DNA of 64,000 nt, taken from QQVM01 sp964544885 (GTDB lineage Bacteria > Bacteroidota > Bacteroidia > AKYH767-A > 2013-40CM-41-45). A program made the position numbers and the translations under genes. The stretch lies in the NCBI GenBank assembly GCA_964544885.1, contig CAZJDX010000009.1, forward strand, positions 49,869 through 113,868, read 5' to 3'. Position 1 is the first letter of the stretch. Every line of letters begins with the position of its first letter. Shown in pieces: positions 43,045 to 52,329 of the stretch. The notes beneath the pieces were generated by a model that did no database searches, had not been told where the DNA came from, and was given only the letters and a program-made list of their open reading frames with translations.

Positions 43045-45792
43045 TTAAAATTCAAGTTTTCCTTGTGTGCCAATGGGGTCTTTAATGTTGTATGATTCGG
43101 CTACAATTTGATTCCATGAGAGGACCAAACTGTTGTATGCCTGGGCTTCTTGCGCCCATCCTTTCTTCTCGCAAATAGTGAACAGGTGGTAAGCCAGTTC
43201 TCTCGCAATGTCAGCAATTGGGCCAAGCTTTTTATACAGCTTTGCTGCTCCCATTTCGCCATGCTCTTGAAGCTGCTTAATGAGGTGTTGGGTAATTTCC
43301 CATACTACTACACGATTGTCAACGGTTGGGTCCCAAGTAGCTGATAACTCACTTCTCGGAATGAGTTGCACTTTACCTGCTCCTGATTTTACCACACCGG
43401 AATGCACCAAGGCATTTACCGCTGTGTTTTTAGCCAATGCCAATGCATTGGCATCACCAAATTCTCCGGCAGCAAATTCGTTTTGCTCAAACCAAGCCAA
43501 AGCCCACCGGGTCTCGGTATCAAAATCACCTTCCTGTTCGGCTAAAATTTCTCCTAATGCCTTGTTGATTAGCGATAGGGCAGTACGCACACTCATGGGT
43601 GTTCCATCTTGCTCCATGATTTTATCGAAGCGGGAATAAATACCCATACCTGGGCCAATAGTGGCTTGAGCCATATCCACAGGTGCAAGGTTACTTTTTT
43701 GCAAAACTTCAATAGCGTTGGGAAGCTCTCTTTTTAATATTTGAAGGTATTCACGTCTGGTTATTGAAGGTGCATTTTCGGGCCTTGGGCGACATGTAAG
43801 AACAATATAGCTTGCCAATGCATTTGTTCCCCTTGCTACCATACGAGATGCCTGAGAAGCTTTAATTGGCCAAGTAGCAGTAATTTGAAAGCCAGCTGAA
43901 ATCAAGCCTTCTAACATGGTTTCCCATCCTGTAGTGAGAGTAATCGCATTTGTATCATCTTCATCTGACGAATCCGCATCTTCATCTTGCTTGAAAGCAT
44001 AGTAAACAGTAAGTGGGAATCTTGGGTCGAGTCCCTTAACGAAACTTCCAAATGCATCCTTAAAACCACCTTCAAAATGGTCTTTGGCAGCTTCTTTGCT
44101 TCCATATCTAAAATCGGAAGCTACTAATTCTTCCATTTTCGGCACTAAAACAGTATTGAGCAGTTCAGGATATTGATTCTGCAAACCATGTCTTAGCCAT
44201 ACATAAAAGAAGTCTGATAAGTCTGAATAACCAATATTGTCATAATAAGGCGGATCTGTAGATATTATATATTTAGGACTCTTGAATTCATATTTTGCTG
44301 CATTGAATTGTACGGCACTTTGCTTTTTCGAGACAGTTGTTAAAGTTACTTCGCATGTAATAGCAATACGATTAATTGAATTAAGCCAACTAACTGCAAC
44401 AGGCTCAAGAATATTTGCTTCTGGATAATCCCAAACAAAAGGAATAGCTTGTCTATTGAATAACTGTTTCTGTTCTTCACCTTTTGCAGCCCAACGTGTA
44501 AGTGTATTATTATAGTCAACTAACCGGTCTGAAGCAAAACATAATAATACAGCAAGTGCATCAGCGTATGATGTAGAACCACCATCAATAACTATTTTTT
44601 TCTTTGCTTCAGAAATTAACTCATGTATGGTATTTAGCCCAAGAATTTGTCTCTCAGTAAATGCCTGCCAATGATATAGCAGCCCATATAATGGGGTTCT
44701 GATGTCTCTTGTAGCATCAATTGGAAAACGTGTATCTGGTTTCCATATTGACTTTACAGATTTGGCGAGGCTCTCGTGTTCTTTGGTTGGACTTGTAAAG
44801 GTCTTGCCTTTAATTTGGTCAATGACCATACCGATTAAGACGGAATCTATTCTTCCATTTTTCCCTTCTTCACGTATAAAATCAAGTTTAACAGGTTCAT
44901 TACACGCAACACAGACAGCACCACTTCGACTTACAGTTCCCTTTATATCCGGAATTCCTTGTAATACTTCGTAACCTGAAATACTATTACCATTTGTTGA
45001 CCTTTCAATTATTGGGCGACTAAAAAAATTTGGTTTTTTCTTAGTACTTAAAGTAAACGACCTGATTAAAGGCATTTGGCAACCACATGCTGGATTGGGG
45101 CACTTAATTGTTCTTGCCCAAAGCCAAGTAACAACATTGTGTTCCTTGTTTCCAATCTTTACTTTCGGGTAATATTTCCCAATTTTCTTTTTGGCTTCTT
45201 CATTAATCCAATTGCCATAATAACGCAAATCTTCTGCAATCCCTTTACCTAATTTCCATTCTGTAAATGCTTCTTTTCCTTTTATCGAAGGATTGATAGG
45301 TATTTGATTAGCAAATTCTGGAAGTATTTCAAGTTGAGCTTTGTTAATAAGTACAGCAACCGGGTTCAAATCAGAAGCTTGTACAGGCAACCCTAAACGC
45401 ATGCCTTCCAAAGGAATTGAACCACCACCAGCAAATGGGTCAAGTACGGTAGGCAAATCACCATTACAGTGTTTCAATATTTCGATATTGGCTTCTTCAA
45501 ATATTTTTAAATGAGTATGTATTTTCGGCTGACATAATTTTCGGATGATTTCAAATAACCTATCCCGTTCTGCAACCTGAGCTTCTTCTGTTGTGAATTG
45601 ATCAGGATGAGCCGATGGGTCATCAACCAAGGAAGCAAATAAGATGGCTCTTGCAGTAGGCAAGGGAAGCCTTGCCCACCAATGGTGAAAACCTTTTGGG
45701 TGATAAGCACCAGATTCAGGTCTTTTATCCTTCTCAGACGCAACATTTATGATATCAAGTGGTAGAGCCACTTCTACTAATTTCTTTCCCAT
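43045..45792 (-). CDS. DUF1156 DNA (adenine) methyltransferase
   Basis: A 915-residue protein. The DUF1156 N terminus is clear (HHWWARLPLPTARAILFASL at 36-55). SAM-binding motif I is LDPFAGGGS at 117-125, and the catalytic N6-adenine motif is DPPYYDNI at 513-520, the order of motif I before motif IV. Zinc-knuckle-like pairs CPNPACGC (231-238) and CVACNEP (294-300) lie between. It probably methylates host DNA at a motif recognised by this system. It starts 5 bp after the helicase gene, so the three genes are one transcript. Confidence 0.88.
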   Translation of the reverse strand: MGKKLVEVALPLDIINVASEKDKRPESGAYHPKGFHHWWARLPLPTARAILFASLVDDPSAHPDQFTTEEAQVAERDRLFEIIRKLCQPKIHTHLKIFEEANIEILKHCNGDLPTVLDPFAGGGSIPLEGMRLGLPVQASDLNPVAVLINKAQLEILPEFANQIPINPSIKGKEAFTEWKLGKGIAEDLRYYGNWINEEAKKKIGKYYPKVKIGNKEHNVVTWLWARTIKCPNPACGCQMPLIRSFTLSTKKKPNFFSRPIIERSTNGNSISGYEVLQGIPDIKGTVSRSGAVCVACNEPVKLDFIREEGKNGRIDSVLIGMVIDQIKGKTFTSPTKEHESLAKSVKSIWKPDTRFPIDATRDIRTPLYGLLYHWQAFTERQILGLNTIHELISEAKKKIVIDGGSTSYADALAVLLCFASDRLVDYNNTLTRWAAKGEEQKQLFNRQAIPFVWDYPEANILEPVAVSWLNSINRIAITCEVTLTTVSKKQSAVQFNAAKYEFKSPKYIISTDPPYYDNIGYSDLSDFFYVWLRHGLQNQYPELLNTVLVPKMEELVASDFRYGSKEAAKDHFEGGFKDAFGSFVKGLDPRFPLTVYYAFKQDEDADSSDEDDTNAITLTTGWETMLEGLISAGFQITATWPIKASQASRMVARGTNALASYIVLTCRPRPENAPSITRREYLQILKRELPNAIEVLQKSNLAPVDMAQATIGPGMGIYSRFDKIMEQDGTPMSVRTALSLINKALGEILAEQEGDFDTETRWALAWFEQNEFAAGEFGDANALALAKNTAVNALVHSGVVKSGAGKVQLIPRSELSATWDPTVDNRVVVWEITQHLIKQLQEHGEMGAAKLYKKLGPIADIARELAYHLFTICEKKGWAQEAQAYNSLVLSWNQIVAESYNIKDPIGTQGKLEF

Positions 45793-45797
45793 GCTGT

Positions 45798-48700
45798 CTA
45801 TTCAAGTGTAATGGTTCTGCGGTGAACCGTTTTGGTCAATAAGTCTTTCACATTAAAATTGATGGAGGTTACTCCAAAATCAGGTTCAAAGCGGAAGGCA
45901 TTTTGTACATAATGCACTTCCACCCGCTTGCCATCTACAAAAGCCAAGGCCAGTATAAACTGCTCCGGCAAATTGAGTCCGTAAATGATTTCGTTTTTGG
46001 TGATAGTTACCGTAGTGGCATCTTTTCTTCTGCCCTTCACTTCAATGAAACGGAGGTTGCCTGTTTGACTGCAAAGGCTTTCAATGTCGTAGCCAATCTT
46101 CTCCTTGGTGCGGTCTTTGGCGGCATTGCTCAATTCCTTTTCCACGGCAAACACTGCTTGCATACCTGCTTTTTCCACTGCTGCCTTTTCTTCGGGTGAA
46201 GCAAAGCCCTGGCTTTTGTAATCTTCCTTTACCTGCGCATGGAGCATAGATGCAGGTATCACCAATACACCACCAATCACCACGGGTGGCTTGGATGAAA
46301 TTTTACTTTCTTCATCCAGTTCTTGTATTCGCTTCTGCATCCGGGTTTGCAATTCATCTGCCCGCTTGCGGGCTTCATTTGAATTGAGTTTGGCATTGGG
46401 TCTTCCTGATTCTTCCTGCATACGCAGGTCACGGGCACGGTGGTCCCAATAGCGTATTTCGTTGGTCAATCTTTCCTGAACCGCTATTTTGGTTTTCTCT
46501 ACCAAATACTGGCGGTTCTTTTTCACCCGTTCCAAATGGTCTTTGGCAATGGTGGTGATGGCGAAAGATTTGATTTTATCTTCCATGTTTTGCTTCAACC
46601 AAGGCATTGCATCTGCTTTGGTGAGCACTTCATTGATTTCTTCTTCGGTAGCTTGGCGATAATCCAAATAGGGAGCATAACCGGCTTGCATTACTTGCCC
46701 TTGTTCGTTCAGCTCCACAAAATGTACTTCCCTGCTGATGGTTCTGCGTCCACCAGTTTCCAATTGACGGGCATCCTGCACACTGTTTTCCAAATAGAAA
46801 AGCACTCGTGGTTCACTGTCAGGATTGAGTTCATCTATCAGCACAGAACCTTGTTTGAGCAAGCCCATTTGCGATTCAAGCAACAAATCAATGGTGGCAT
46901 CCAACAAAGGATGGCCGGGGCAAACGAAGGCAGCCAAAGGCTTGCCTTGCACCGATACCAATTCTTTGTGGAAGGTGATACGCTCATAGCTTTTGAGGAT
47001 GGGTTCTCTTGTACCTATGATGCGGTCACGGTTGCGAATGGCCGCAGGCACATGAAGCACCTGATACCTTCCTTTTTCTTTTTCGGTAACAGAACCACCC
47101 AATGCTTTGAAAGCGGTCAAAAAGAAATCAGCAATGAAGTGGGGTTGGAGTTTTCTGGCCGCAGCACGGTCCATTTCTTCCCTGATTTCCTGAACTCCTG
47201 ACTTGGTCATGGTGATGGCATGAAGTGACCTTTCTTGCAATAGCTTTTCGAGCTTTGCATGGTCTAATGCTTCATCCAACACTCTGTCTAAAAATGCTTT
47301 TCGCTCAGGGTCGCTGCCATAGCGAATAGCTTCAATCAATAAATCTCTCAGACTTTTGTTTTCAAAAGTCATTTCACCCAAAACATCAAATACCTGACCG
47401 CCCAGGGCTTCCCTTTCTATTTCGAGTTTGTCAAACAGTCGCTGCCACACTTCACCTTCACGGGTTTGGTGTGCAATGATGTTCCAAAGGCGGCAAACTT
47501 CTGTTTGTCCGATACGGTGAATACGGCCAAACCTTTGTTCCAAACGGTTGGGGTTCCAGGGCAAATCATAGTTTACCATCAGGTGTGCCCGTTGCAGGTT
47601 GATACCTTCACCTGCTGCATCCGTAGCAATCAATACAGACACATTCACGTCTTGCGTGAATTGTTCCTGGGCTTTCTTGCGGTCTTCACGATTCATGCTA
47701 CCCTGGATAGTCACTACTGCACTTTGACTGCCCAATAGTGTTCTTATTTTCAATGCGAGATAGTTCAATGTATCTCGATGTTCGGTGAAGATTACGAGCT
47801 TTCTTCTGTTACGGGCATCATCAAACATCCATTCGTTTTCTGTAAGGATGTTGGAGAGTTGTTCCCATTTTTTATCGGTGCCTGACCGTTTTACGGTCAA
47901 GGCAAGTTCTTCCAGTTGCTTTAGTGTATTGATTTCCGCTTCCAATTCCTGAATGGTTCGTGCCGTGGTTGCACGGTCCACAAATTCATTCTCAACTTGC
48001 TCTTGTTCTTCGGAAGACTGGTCATCCACATAATCTTCAATGTCTTCGTCATCATCAAAATCAGGAAGTTGCTCAGTGCGGATTTCAACCCGGTGAAACA
48101 GTTTCTCTTCTTCCAATCTTGCTTGTAGGCGTTCTTTTCTTCTTCGTAAGGATTGGTAAATCGCTTCGGGAGAAGATGCCAATCTTCGTTGCAGAATGGT
48201 TAATGCAAAACCTACTGAACCACGTCTTCCCGATTCTAAATTGTCGGCTCTGTTGAATTGCTCCCGCACATAGTTGGTTACTTCTACATACAGACGTTCT
48301 TCGTCCGGTGTAAGCTGGTATGGAACAGTAATAGCAATCCTTTCCGGGAAAAGTGGTTTACCATCAAATTTCACCAACTGCTCTTTCAACAACCTGCGCA
48401 TGATGTCGGATACATCAACAGTGTGAACACCATCACGGAATCTACCTTCAAAACGGTCGCCATCAATCAATGCCAGGAACAATTGAAAATCTTCTTCTTT
48501 GCCATTATGTGGCGTTGCGGTCATTAGCAGGAAGTGCCTTGTTTGTCTTGACAAAAGCTGACCCAAGCGGTAACGTTTGGTAAACTTGACTTCACCGCCA
48601 AAAAATGAAGCAGACATTTTGTGTGCTTCATCCACAATGACCAAATCCCAATCGGTTACTCTAAGCTTTTCCTGTAAATCTTCATCCCGGCTCAACTTGT

Positions 48701-49319
48701 CAAGACGAGCAATCACAAAGTTTTCTTCATTAAACCAATTGCCTGTTTTGGAAGAATTGGTTTTATCGTTGGTCAGGATTTCAAACGGTAATTGGAACTT
48801 TTGAAAGAGTTCGTCCTGCCACTGTTCAGCCAATACACCCGGACAAACAATCAAGCATCTTTTTACATCACCACGAATGGCAAGTTCTTTTATAAGCAAT
48901 CCTGCCATGATTGTTTTACCTGCACCAAGGTCATCTGCCAGTACATAGCGAAGCGGTTGGCGGGGCAACATGCTATCGTAAACGGCAGTAATCTGGTGGG
49001 GCAATGGCTCAATCATAGAAGTATGAATGGCCATCATGGGATCAAAAATGTAAGCCAATCGGATGCGGTATGATTCTGAAACAAGTTTGAACTTTTCGGA
49101 GGAAGCATTGAAGCTCCAGGGAGCTGAAGCGGTTACAATTTCAAGATTGGGTTCATTATCCCGATAAAGGATTTCATTATTAGGATTGCCAAGGCTATCC
49201 TTAAAAGTAATTTCAATCACATCAGTACCGTGCCACACGGCATCAATCACTTCAACCATTTGGTTGGGGATAACGCCATTGAGGTAGGTGCCTTTGGTGA
49301 TATTTTCGAGTTTGGTCAT
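45798..49319 (-). CDS. SNF2-type helicase with DUF3883 nuclease-like domain
   Basis: A 1173-residue superfamily 2 helicase. Motif I is ADDLGAGKT (128-136), motif II DEAH (230-233), motif III LLMTATPHNG, motif V ATDAAGEGINLQ, and motif VI QRFGRIHRIGQ. The C-terminal end (about 1070-1135) carries GYDIESL and RFIEVKGRR, a DUF3883-type, PD-(D/E)XK-like pattern. The layout is like the DrmD helicase of DISARM-type systems. First gene of the defence-like trio; three TTACCTGA-type repeats lie in its upstream region at 49339-49407. Confidence 0.87.
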   Translation of the reverse strand: MTKLENITKGTYLNGVIPNQMVEVIDAVWHGTDVIEITFKDSLGNPNNEILYRDNEPNLEIVTASAPWSFNASSEKFKLVSESYRIRLAYIFDPMMAIHTSMIEPLPHQITAVYDSMLPRQPLRYVLADDLGAGKTIMAGLLIKELAIRGDVKRCLIVCPGVLAEQWQDELFQKFQLPFEILTNDKTNSSKTGNWFNEENFVIARLDKLSRDEDLQEKLRVTDWDLVIVDEAHKMSASFFGGEVKFTKRYRLGQLLSRQTRHFLLMTATPHNGKEEDFQLFLALIDGDRFEGRFRDGVHTVDVSDIMRRLLKEQLVKFDGKPLFPERIAITVPYQLTPDEERLYVEVTNYVREQFNRADNLESGRRGSVGFALTILQRRLASSPEAIYQSLRRRKERLQARLEEEKLFHRVEIRTEQLPDFDDDEDIEDYVDDQSSEEQEQVENEFVDRATTARTIQELEAEINTLKQLEELALTVKRSGTDKKWEQLSNILTENEWMFDDARNRRKLVIFTEHRDTLNYLALKIRTLLGSQSAVVTIQGSMNREDRKKAQEQFTQDVNVSVLIATDAAGEGINLQRAHLMVNYDLPWNPNRLEQRFGRIHRIGQTEVCRLWNIIAHQTREGEVWQRLFDKLEIEREALGGQVFDVLGEMTFENKSLRDLLIEAIRYGSDPERKAFLDRVLDEALDHAKLEKLLQERSLHAITMTKSGVQEIREEMDRAAARKLQPHFIADFFLTAFKALGGSVTEKEKGRYQVLHVPAAIRNRDRIIGTREPILKSYERITFHKELVSVQGKPLAAFVCPGHPLLDATIDLLLESQMGLLKQGSVLIDELNPDSEPRVLFYLENSVQDARQLETGGRRTISREVHFVELNEQGQVMQAGYAPYLDYRQATEEEINEVLTKADAMPWLKQNMEDKIKSFAITTIAKDHLERVKKNRQYLVEKTKIAVQERLTNEIRYWDHRARDLRMQEESGRPNAKLNSNEARKRADELQTRMQKRIQELDEESKISSKPPVVIGGVLVIPASMLHAQVKEDYKSQGFASPEEKAAVEKAGMQAVFAVEKELSNAAKDRTKEKIGYDIESLCSQTGNLRFIEVKGRRKDATTVTITKNEIIYGLNLPEQFILALAFVDGKRVEVHYVQNAFRFEPDFGVTSINFNVKDLLTKTVHRRTITLE

Positions 49320-49338
49320 TAATTTCTTTTACGCTTTT

Positions 49339-49407
49339 TTAACCTGATTTTTTCTTCTGTTACCTGAATTGGTTCATTTCCTGTGTTTTTATTGGTTTTT
49401 ACCTGAA
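49339..49407. repeat. Three TTACCTGA-type repeats upstream of the helicase
   Basis: TTAACCTGA (49339-49347), TTACCTGAA (49360-49368) and TTACCTGAA (49399-49407), spaced 21 and 39 bp. They could be operator sites for the defence operon. They also resemble the arm-type repeats at the element ends (TTACCTGAA at 14089-14097 on the minus strand; TTAACCTGAA at 63653-63662). Confidence 0.5.
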
Positions 49408-49532
49408 ATACTCATAGCTAATCTACACGGGAAAATGGAAGAGAACGTACCCAAAGGGACATTCATTCCGAAATTTTATTGCTGAAAATCAACATTTTAA
49501 TGAACATATGATTAAAAACATGAATAAACATA

Positions 49533-49562
49533 ATGTTAATTCAAAACAATAATTTACTTTTG
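49533..49562 (+). promoter_or_regulatory. Probable promoter of the 49613 gene
   Basis: ATG (for TTG), 19 nt, then TACTTTTG at 49555-49562, matching TANNTTTG. It is 51 bp before the start codon. Confidence 0.55.
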
Positions 49563-49612
49563 TTAGGTAAATAAGTAGACCCATTCAAATGTAATTATAA
49601 AAACCATAAAAA

Positions 49613-50092
49613 ATGATCGAAAAAGTACACAAACCGCTGGTCTTTCAGCCGGAAAGATTAAAGAAGTTAGCAGGCTATCTGCAAACGCAAAAGAGAAACG
49701 AAAGCTTTAAAGTGCTCGAGGACGATAACTATATCTTCAGCTCAGAAGAGGGTGCAGTGAATATGTTCCCGGTTTTTGAATGCATTGTCAATGCATTGCC
49801 AAAAGCCTTTCCTGAATTATGGAGGGCTACTAAAAGGGGAATAGTTCATACGGGGTCGGACACGAGATTATGTCTGCTTTCGTCCATCATCCTGTACTTT
49901 GGTATTGACGGTGATCAATTCATGCACATATTCACTCCATACGCTCAGGAGCCGGAGACTTATGGTGGTGCATATCTGGAGCGGGATGCTACTCCAAAGG
50001 AAATTGCGCGTAATATTTCGGAAATGATCTGCTTCAATGAAATCGGAATGGACTTACATCCGGGCATTCCCATTTTCATCAGTAAAAACTGA
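49613..50092 (+). CDS. Hypothetical protein, first gene of the DUF2130 group
   Basis: A 159-residue soluble protein without recognised motifs; it has a charged N terminus (KPLVFQPERLKKLAGYLQTQ), a middle with VFECIVNALPKAFPELW, and an end IPIFISKN. It precedes the DUF2130 gene by 39 bp and shares its strand. By eye this region differs from the surrounding T9SS and transporter genes in base use, so it may be its own small module. Confidence 0.65.
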   Translation: MIEKVHKPLVFQPERLKKLAGYLQTQKRNESFKVLEDDNYIFSSEEGAVNMFPVFECIVNALPKAFPELWRATKRGIVHTGSDTRLCLLSSIILYFGIDGDQFMHIFTPYAQEPETYGGAYLERDATPKEIARNISEMICFNEIGMDLHPGIPIFISKN

Positions 50093-50131
50093 CCGGAATA
50101 AAGTCAAAACATAATCTTAAAATCAACCAAA

Positions 50132-51370
50132 GTGAATCAGGAAACCAGCAATATCAGGTGTCCCAAATGCGGCACCGATATTAATGTCAACAAGGTACTC
50201 TATCATCAACTACAGTCCGAGGTGGAGAAGGAGTTTGAACAGAAGAACGCCCAGATATCCAGAGAGCGGATGGAGCTTGAAACGCTTCGGACAAATCTTC
50301 AGCTGTCCATTGATAAGGGAGTGAGTGCTAAGCTGTCGTTGGAAAAGTTATCACTTGAAAAGAGACTGCGGGAACAGATTAACGAGGAGAAATCCGGTGA
50401 ATTGGAGTCCTTACAGGAGCAGCTGAAGGAAAAAATTGGAGAGGCCAGGGAGCTTAACCGGATAAAGGCGGAATTTCTGAAACTAGCCAGAGAAAAGGAT
50501 GAACTCCGGGAGAAAATTGAGATGGAGACGGAGGAGAAATTAAACAAGCAGTTAGAGGAAATCCGTCTTAAACTAGTGCAGGAAACGGAGGCCCGGTCAA
50601 ATATGAAGATCGCCGAGAAGGAGAATATCATTCAGCAATTAAAGAAGCAGTTAACGGAAGCCCAGCAAAAAGCCAATCAGGGTTCCATGCAATTGCAGGG
50701 TGAAGTGGCGGAACTGGAGCTGGAGAAAGAACTCCGAGCAAAATATCAGGATGATGTCCTCATGGAAGTTGCCAAAGGTGCGAATGGTGCCGATTTACTG
50801 ATGAGTGTCCGCACACCTTTGCAAAAGGATGTGGGTACGATTGCTATTGAAATAAAGCGCACCAAAAATTTCAGCAACAATTGGATTCCGAAACTAAAAG
50901 AGGATCAGCGGAATCATAAAGCCGATATAGCGGTAATGGTTACAGAAGCCATGCCTGCTGATATGCCTCATTTCGGTATGCGGGATGGAGTTTGGGTATG
51001 CAGCTTCCGGGAAGTGCAGCCATTGCTATATGTATTACGCGATTCACTGTTGCGTTTTCAGGAGCTAAAAACTGCCGGGGAAAACAAATCCGACAAAATG
51101 AGCATACTGTATGATTATCTCACAGGTCCGGAGTTTACACTGCAAATCCGCACAATCGTTGAGAGCTTTACCCGACTGAAATCGAATCTCGACCAGGAAA
51201 AGAGAGCTATGATGCGCCTCTGGAAAGAAAGGGAAAAAGCGATTGAGCTGGTCGGACAATGCACTTCTGAAATGTTCGGTTCATTTCGTGCCATTGCGGG
51301 ATCCTCGGTTAAAGGGATTGATGCGCTAAACCTGCCTCTACTGCAGGAGGAGAATGCAAATGAAGACTAA
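50132..51370 (+). CDS. DUF2130 protein, coiled coil plus nuclease-like core
   Basis: A 412-residue protein started at GTG (50132). A zinc-ribbon-like start (IRCPKCGTDINV) is followed by a coiled coil at about residues 25-200. Residues about 205-370 are the DUF2130 domain: ELRAKYQDDVLMEVAKGANG, ADLLMSVRTP, and IAIEIKRTKNFSNNW, whose EIK fits a restriction-endonuclease-like (PD-(D/E)XK) active site. Function is unknown; such proteins are frequent in mobile and defence regions. It overlaps or abuts the next gene, whose SD sequence lies within its last codons. Confidence 0.82.
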   Translation: MNQETSNIRCPKCGTDINVNKVLYHQLQSEVEKEFEQKNAQISRERMELETLRTNLQLSIDKGVSAKLSLEKLSLEKRLREQINEEKSGELESLQEQLKEKIGEARELNRIKAEFLKLAREKDELREKIEMETEEKLNKQLEEIRLKLVQETEARSNMKIAEKENIIQQLKKQLTEAQQKANQGSMQLQGEVAELELEKELRAKYQDDVLMEVAKGANGADLLMSVRTPLQKDVGTIAIEIKRTKNFSNNWIPKLKEDQRNHKADIAVMVTEAMPADMPHFGMRDGVWVCSFREVQPLLYVLRDSLLRFQELKTAGENKSDKMSILYDYLTGPEFTLQIRTIVESFTRLKSNLDQEKRAMMRLWKEREKAIELVGQCTSEMFGSFRAIAGSSVKGIDALNLPLLQEENANED

Positions 51371-51722
51371 TGTGGAGCATAAGTACCGTAAACTTCTTTT
51401 CAGGGTTACTTATTTTCTACCTGAGTATTTCCCAATTCACGAGGAGTCAGGATCCGGTCCGGTCTTTCTGTTCATCAAGGACAGGATAGAGGAGCTGATA
51501 AAGCGAAGAGACGCGGTTTTGATTGACCGTTCAGAGTTTGAATCCCATCTGGATCGAAGTGATGATTTGTCTGAAGTGTATCTGGATATGTTTTCCTCTA
51601 CAGCTCATTTTTACAAATTCCGATTTGAATATGATGGGATTCTGCTTGTTTATTATATCATGGTTGACAAACGAATCAGGTTGATCTACTACCGAAAAGT
51701 TGAATTGCAGAGGGAAGAATAA
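51360..51722 (+). CDS. Hypothetical 120-residue protein
   Basis: Starts at the ATG at 51360, nine bases after AGGAGG (51345-51350), an unusually clear ribosome-binding site for this phylum. The ATG at 51354 is the alternative. The protein is soluble, with YFLPEYFPIHEESGSGPVFL and FYKFRFEYDGILLVYYIMVD. No family recognised. It overlaps the DUF2130 stop, implying coupled translation. Confidence 0.65.
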   Translation: MKTNVEHKYRKLLFRVTYFLPEYFPIHEESGSGPVFLFIKDRIEELIKRRDAVLIDRSEFESHLDRSDDLSEVYLDMFSSTAHFYKFRFEYDGILLVYYIMVDKRIRLIYYRKVELQREE

Positions 51723-51797
51723 TGTGAACCAAATCTGAAAAGCATAATAGCTAATTCCATGCAAAGCAGTAAAGAATATTTTAAAGGAGCAGTCTCC

Positions 51798-52007
51798 TTA
51801 CTCACCTTCAAATTTTTCTTGTGCGCGTTTCTTCAGAAATTCATAACAGTCCCGCTTCGTTTCATCCATATCTCCGTTGGCATTCAGAATCGACTGCTCT
51901 ATGTAGAATGTAAAGCTGACTTTTTTGTCGGCCACCGGTTTTCGTCCCGATCTGGCACGAGCACCTCCGTGAGATTTTACTTTTTTGGATGGTTTTACTT
52001 TCGACAT
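51798..52007 (-). CDS. Small basic antitoxin-like protein
   Basis: A 69-residue protein. The start KVKPSKKVKSHGGARARSGR is strongly basic, the GGARARSGRKP pattern being common at the N terminus of short DNA-binding proteins on mobile elements. It continues with KVSFTFYIEQSI and a helix DETKRDCYEFLKKRAQEKF. A ribbon-helix-helix-like fold is possible. It faces away from the neighbouring genes, and no partner toxin is seen. Confidence 0.6.
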   Translation of the reverse strand: MSKVKPSKKVKSHGGARARSGRKPVADKKVSFTFYIEQSILNANGDMDETKRDCYEFLKKRAQEKFEGE

Positions 52008-52051
52008 ATTATCTATGCTTGCGCGATATAAACTGGTTCACTATCGAGACG

Positions 52052-52072
52052 AAATTATAAATTATAAATTAT
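52052..52072. repeat. Three tandem 7-bp AT repeats
   Basis: AAATTAT is repeated three times in tandem, 36 bp before the short ORF that precedes the serine recombinase, in the divergent spacer 52008-52107. It may contribute to a promoter or be slippage-prone. Confidence 0.6.
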
Positions 52073-52107
52073 AAAAACGAGAGAGTTCAAATAAAATTTA
52101 CCGGAGT

Positions 52108-52299
52108 ATGAGTGCAATCGAACGTAATAACGGAGTAATGAATGAAACGGCAGTGACTATCGAAATGCTGAAGTCGCTAAGCGGTTACACGAACTGCAGC
52201 GATGAGGGATTGTATAGGATTGAAGAGAGCATAAAGGAATTCTGCCTGCTATTGCATCAACTATCAAAGGACGGTGTTGATCATGGTCATGGATCCTGA
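52108..52299 (+). CDS. Short ORF before the serine recombinase
   Basis: 63 codons; no family recognised. It has a Thr/Ser-rich start and the helix DEGLYRIEESIKEFCLLLHQ. It precedes the recombinase gene by 30 bp on the same strand, which supports it weakly. Confidence 0.5.
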   Translation: MSAIERNNGVMNETAVTIEMLKSLSGYTNCSDEGLYRIEESIKEFCLLLHQLSKDGVDHGHGS

Positions 52300-52329
52300 A
52301 ATTTTTCCAACTATTTATGATAAAAAGTC

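Noticed and set aside
46440..47201. 253-codon open frame on the plus strand
   Set aside because: It lies wholly antisense to the helicase gene, whose motifs are continuous, and its translation shows no family features.
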